A stretch of DNA of 64,000 nucleotides from Patagioenas fasciata (Eukaryota; Chordata; Aves; Columbiformes; Columbidae), in contig NC_092524.1 of assembly GCF_037038585.1 (NCBI RefSeq), positions 70,518,552 through 70,582,551 of the forward strand, in the 5' to 3' direction. The notes beneath the pieces are model-generated. The model saw only the letters and a program-made list of their open reading frames with translations, searched no databases and was not told the origin of the DNA. This document shows, piece by piece, positions 59,512 through 64,000 of this stretch (positions are counted from its first letter, which is position 1; the number at the start of each line of letters is the position of its first letter). A program made the position numbers and the translations under genes.

Positions 59512-60500
59512 GGCTGTCCCCTTGCTGGGCTGTCCCCTTGCTGGGATTGTCCCCTTGCTGGGCTGTCCACTTGCTGGGCTGTCCCCTTGCTGGGGGGTGT
59601 CCCCTTGCTGGGGTTGTCCCCTTGCTGGGGGCTGTCCCCTTGCTCCGGGGCTGTCCCCTTGCTGGGGGGCTGTCCCCTTGCTGGGGGGTGTCCCCTTGCT
59701 GGGCTGTCCCATTGCTGGGGAGTGTCCCCTTGCTGGGATTGTCCCCTTGCTGGGGAGTGTCCCCTTGCTGGGCTGTCCACTTGCTGGGCTGTCCCCTTGC
59801 TGGGATTGTCCCCTTGCTGGGCTGTCCCCTTGCTGGGGAGTGTCCCCTTGCTGGGATTGTCCCCTTGCTGGGCTGTCCCCTTGCTGGGATTGTCCCCTTG
59901 CTGGGTTGTCTCCTTGCTGGGGAGTGTCCCCTTGCTGGGATTGTCCCCTTGCTGGGCTGTCCCCTTGCTGGGGAGTGTCCCCTTGCTGGGAGGTGTTCCC
60001 TTGCTGGGGAGTGTCCCCTTGCTGGGGGTGTCCCCTTGCTGGGCTGTCCCCTTGCTGGGTAGTGTCCTCTTGCTGGGATTGTCCCCTTGCTGGGATTGTC
60101 CCCTTGCTGGGGGTGTCCCCTTGCTGGGCTGTCCCCTTGCTGGGGAGTGTCCCCTTGCTGGGATTGTCCCCTTGCTGGGCTGTCCCCTTGCTGGGATTGT
60201 CCCCTTGCTGGGTTGTCTCCTTGCTGGGGAGTGTCCCCTTGCTGGGATTGTCCCCTTGCTGGGCTGTCCCCTTGCTGGGGAGTGTCCCCTTGCTGGGAGG
60301 TGTTCCCTTGCTGGGGAGTGTCCCCTTGCTGGGGGTGTCCCCTTGCTGGGCTGTCCCCTTGCTGGGTAGTGTCCTCTTGCTGGGATTGTCCCCTTGCTGG
60401 GATTGTCCCCTTGCTGGGCTGTCCCCTTGCTGGGGAGTGTCCCCTTGCTGGGATTGTCCCCTTGCTGGGACTGTCCCCTTGCTGGGCTGGCCCCTTGCTC
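59512..60500. repeat. 16-18-bp minisatellite, over 50 copies, with 307-bp duplication
   Basis: Units GCTGGGCTGTCCCCTT, GCTGGGATTGTCCCCTT and GCTGGGGAGTGTCCCCTT follow each other in irregular order. The order of about 15 units from 59834 is repeated exactly from 60141 (offset 307 bp, about 275 bp identical by eye, including rare units with GTCTCC, GTTCCC and GTCCTC). Many frames of 150-420 codons come from this array. Confidence 0.97.
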
Positions 60501-62400
60501 CGGGGGAGTTCAGCAGCTCTTCGGCGTTGCCCACGCTGGGTGGATGGGGCAGAAGTGTTTTTTGGCAGCACCGACCGCAGTGGGTGATTTTTGCGGAGGG
60601 CTGGGGCCGGGCAGGAGGGGCCATGGGAGCCCTCCCTGCCCCCCCCCCCAGCTGGCTGCTTGCTGATGAGACTGTCACAGTTTTAAAGCAATTTGGACAA
60701 AGGGATTTTAAGCTCGGAAGGGATCTTACATGTATCCCTGTGACATTTGACATGCTAATCTTATGGAAATAGATTAATTACAAATGCTATTTCTGTAGGC
60801 TTAACTTACTATCATAAGGTCACTGCTAAAGGATAAAAGCTGATGAGATTGTGCTGAATAATAATGCAAACCACAGGATTTCTCTGAACCATCAAGCAGT
60901 GAATTACAAGTTTCATGGGAGGAGGACAGGGCAGGAATTCGGGGGGAGCTGCAGCTCCTCCTGCCTCCAGTGCTTCGGTGGTTTTGGAGCGTTTTGGGGA
61001 TGCCGTGGACAGGTCTGACCCACGGGCACCAGCAGGAGCTGGGCAGGAGGGAGGAGCCGTGTCCGGGGACAGTCACAGTAAACGTACCGTTGGTCACTTC
61101 TTCTCTCCCTCTGTTTCTCGCCCAGTCCCAGGGAGCAGCGCGGGCAGCTGAGCGCTAACGTTGGCTCTGTCACCGGAGCAGACGATGGAGTTTGCTTTTA
61201 GTCATTTCCATCAGGGTTTATCCTGTGTCTGCGCCGCGGCAGCGTGTTGTCATGGGAATGGCCACGCACGAGAGGGACACCACTCACCCACCCTGTGCGG
61301 GGACAATGGGGACATGGGGACCCTCCAGCAGGACCTCGCTGGGACGCAGCACCCCGTGGTGCTGTCCTCTGGCCCTGCACCGGGAAAACTGCCTCTTGCA
61401 AGCACTGGCCGGGGGTGCTGGTCACGGCACGGAAAAAACTCCCATCCACCCCGAACCCCCAGCCCCCCAACTGATCTGGAGATGATGGAGCCCTGGGGCC
61501 TGCCGGTGCAGCACCACCCACTGCCCCATCCAGCACAGCGCTGGCGTGGGGTTGGGTGGCTCCATGTACCCAGGAGGATGACGTCTGTCCTGTGCCGCAG
61601 AGGAGCAGCATGGGAAGCAGGGGATTCTGCTGCTGCAGTTGGGCTGTTCCGCTGCTCCCCCTCCTGCCGGGGGTCAGTGGCTCGGAGACATGAGGCAAAA
61701 TGCACGTGGCCAGGACAGTCTGCCTCGCGGAGGGGTGTTGGTGGAGCTGTGACAGTGACACCCTGGCTGAGAAATGCTGATGCTCTTCCAGAAAATCAGA
61801 CTATGTAGAATACGCAGGTGCCTGCACAACGCTGGGCGCTCCAGGAGCAGGAAAACAGGGCAAGGATGGGGAAATACATTCCCAGCTTGCTGTCAGCAAC
61901 CCGCCTGGTCCTCACAGCAGCAGGAGCAAAGTGCTCGCCTGACTGTGCCGAGGACAGATGGAGCCGGGTGTGCAGAGACACGTGTAGGGGTGTGCTGGGA
62001 GCCCCAGCCTCCTCGAGCACCATCTCCCGGGCTTCCCAGCGGCCCTGCAGGCAGCGCCAGCTTCTGTCACTCTCCATCTTTTCTAAACGAAATATAGAAA
62101 CACAGACATGACACCCTGCATCTCCTCGGAGGTGGTCCCTGTGCTGGGACCGTGGGGTGCAGCGGTCCTGGAGCCGGGGGTCCTGCAGCCAGAGGGTGCA
62201 GGGGCAGAGCTGGACAGGTATTTATTGCGTTTTGTGTGTCAGCATGGCTTTTTGGTTTGTGAGACATCAGTAAAACACTTCCTTTGATTCCTGGTGCTTG
62301 TGTCTTATTAAAATAGGCCCAAAGGGGTGCGGGAAGCTGCCCCGGGATGGTGGCGGGTTGTGCCTGTGACCCTCTGCGGGCATCAGGACCGACGTGACGC
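60501..62400. other. Intergenic
   Basis: Starts with a short C9 run near 60.64 kb. No gene, CR1 tail or LTR recognised. Confidence 0.45.
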
Positions 62401-62419
62401 TCGGGTTTGGGAATTAAAC

Positions 62420-62600
62420 CAAGGGGCGGGTCAAGGTTCCCTTCGACCGCCCGGAGCCCCCCAGGCCCCAGAGCCGCCCAGCAGTGCGGTGCCCGGCAGA
62501 TGGTAGCAAAGCTCCGCCGGAGCGCCCGCCCGGCCGGGAGAGCAGCGCCGGGCGCGCACCGAACCGCTCCGAACCGCGCTGAGCGGCTCCGAACCGCGCC
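62420..62600. other. Small CpG-rich patch
   Basis: About 180 bp dense in CpG, running into a degenerate tandem repeat. It might be a promoter fragment of an unseen transcript, or simply the GC-rich end of the repeat. No TATA or CCAAT recognised. Confidence 0.35.
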
Positions 62601-62790
62601 CAGCCTCCCCAAAGGGAACTGAGCCTCCCTAAAACGCGCTGAGCCTGCCCAAAAGGAACTGACCCTACACAAAAGCCACAGAGCCTCCCCGAAACGCACT
62701 GACTCCCCCCAAAAGGCACTGAGTCTTCCCGAAAGGCCTTGAGTCTTCCCAAAATGCATTGAGCTTTCCCAAAATGCACTGAACCTCTCC
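62560..62790. repeat. Degenerate 20-21-bp tandem repeat, about 10 copies
   Basis: Units such as CACTGAGTCTTCCCGAAAGGC, ATTGAGCTTTCCCAAAATGC and AACTGAGCCTCCCTAAAACG diverge gradually from left (CpG-rich) to right (AT-richer). Confidence 0.85.
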
Positions 62791-64000
62791 CACACGTGCT
62801 TCTTGCACATCCTCCTGGACAGGGAAAAGGTGCCTTTGCTCAATGTCCCCAGTGTCACCACAAGCCCGAGCAGGAAAGAAGCCCGTGACAAGGACCTCGG
62901 ATTGGTGGCACCTGCGGCTGATGGGCAGCATGGGGTCACCTGGGGGGATCACTCAGGTGGTTTAAATGGCAGGTTTAAACCTGGCACAGAGCAGGTTTGT
63001 GGCTTAGTGCTGGTGAGAATTTTCCACAGCAAGCAGCTCTGGAGATGAAAAGGCGTTTGCAGCTGCACGTGATGCTCCCTGGCTTTTTGATGGCATAAGG
63101 TAAGAAGGTATTTGTGGATTGATACCAGAGCGCCTGCAGGGAGCTGCACAGAGCAGGGCTGGCTGCTGTGGGGGTTAGGGTTGGCAACAGCAGGCACGGA
63201 CAGAAGTGACCAGCAAAGGCAGATTGCGGTGGTTTTATTGGTAATGCTGCCGTGTGAAGCATTGCTGCCCGGCCCAGGGTCACGCAGGTGTTTGAGCAGA
63301 AACCTGCTGATCCGGGCAAAAACAAGAGCCGAGAGCTCAGATATGTCTGTGAAACCCCTTTGGATGGGGATGGGACATGGGCTGGGGGTCCCATCAGCCG
63401 TGTTCGTCCTTCATCCTCAGGAGCATCTGGAACTGGGGCTCAGCACCACGGGGCGCGCGTGTCAGGAGCGGGGCAGGGATGGGCTTTTCTGTACAGTGAA
63501 AAAATAGGGTAATGGGGGAGGATGTCATTGGGCAGGAAGGATGCTGTTAGTGTCAAAGAAGGTTCTAACCAGAGTAGGAAAAATAACCACTTCCATTGGT
63601 AATGATTACAGACACTTGATTTCTCTCCATTTTAACATTTTAATGACTTTTAAAGCAGAATCAGTTTGTTGCTTTTATTTATTTCAGAACATCCAAAACC
63701 TGGAAAGGTTTTTCCCCAGGTCTTGTTTTCTTAGAGGAGAAAAAACCAAGGAAAACACAAACTGAAATGTAAAAATAACATTTCTGGCAAAGCTCTAGTG
63801 ACAAGTGACAGCAGAACGATGTGATTTGGGGGTTGCACCAGCTCCCTCAGCCATGGGTGGTGAGAGACCAGTGTCCCTATCCCATGGGGGGACCCAACTG
63901 TGTGTCCCCAGGATTGGACACCCGCGTTTCTGCAGAGTACAGAGCTGTGGTGCGGGGGCAGGGACCCCTGGGTGCTGCCCATGGGACCCAGTGATGTTTC
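62791..64000. other. Intergenic, right edge
   Basis: No gene or repeat recognised. A single GGGTTAGGGTT near 63.17 kb is not a telomeric array. Confidence 0.45.

Noticed and set aside
59485..60772. Frames of 340-426 codons on both strands
   Set aside because: Products of the 16-18-bp tandem array; no promoter, splice or domain evidence.
63165..63185. GGGTTAGGGTT as telomeric repeat
   Set aside because: A single occurrence, not an array.

Overview
The window is vertebrate, almost certainly avian, nuclear DNA. The evidence is long introns with GT-AG junctions, a CpG-rich divergent promoter, many CR1 (chicken repeat 1) LINE tails in both orientations, an LTR present in two copies, and two single-copy genes whose products match amniote orthologs exon by exon. 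There is no sign of operons, plasmid, phage or CRISPR. The species cannot be told from the sequence alone.

Layout. About 1.4-31.0 kb on the minus strand is the 5' part of TOGARAM1 (FAM179B, Crescerin-1). I placed 16 coding exons whose reading phases all agree (3,833 nt, about 1,277 codons). The last exons and the C-terminal TOG4 domain lie beyond the left edge. At 31.0-31.7 kb is a CpG-rich, probably bidirectional promoter with an inverted CCAAT box and an ETS/CRE composite site. KLHL28 runs the other way on the plus strand, with complete coding exons from 33,768 to 39,937 (571 codons, full length). The head-to-head order TOGARAM1-KLHL28 is the one known in mammals. From about 40 kb to 64 kb I find no protein-coding gene. 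This flank holds CR1 fragments, an LTR, a second possible LTR and an unusual crowd of GC-rich minisatellites with units of about 16 to 43 bp. Many long open frames there are by-products of those arrays.

Function. TOGARAM1 is a ciliary microtubule regulator with several tubulin-binding TOG domains. KLHL28 is a BTB-BACK-Kelch protein of the kind that serves CUL3 ubiquitin ligases. They share a promoter region but no pathway that I can claim.

Most notable observations: (i) the TOGARAM1 first exon has TOG2 but no recognisable TOG1; (ii) a 43-bp minisatellite reaches right up to, and includes, the 5' splice site of TOGARAM1 exon 6, so that every unit carries a mutated copy of that splice site; (iii) the flank beyond KLHL28 is a minisatellite cluster with higher-order structure (about 307 bp and 228 bp); (iv) the mammalian neighbour C14orf28/DORIP1 is not seen in the 24 kb after KLHL28. 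I did not find a convincing new biological system. Exon calls for the two genes rest on protein similarity recalled from the mammalian orthologs plus splice-site and phase checks done by eye.
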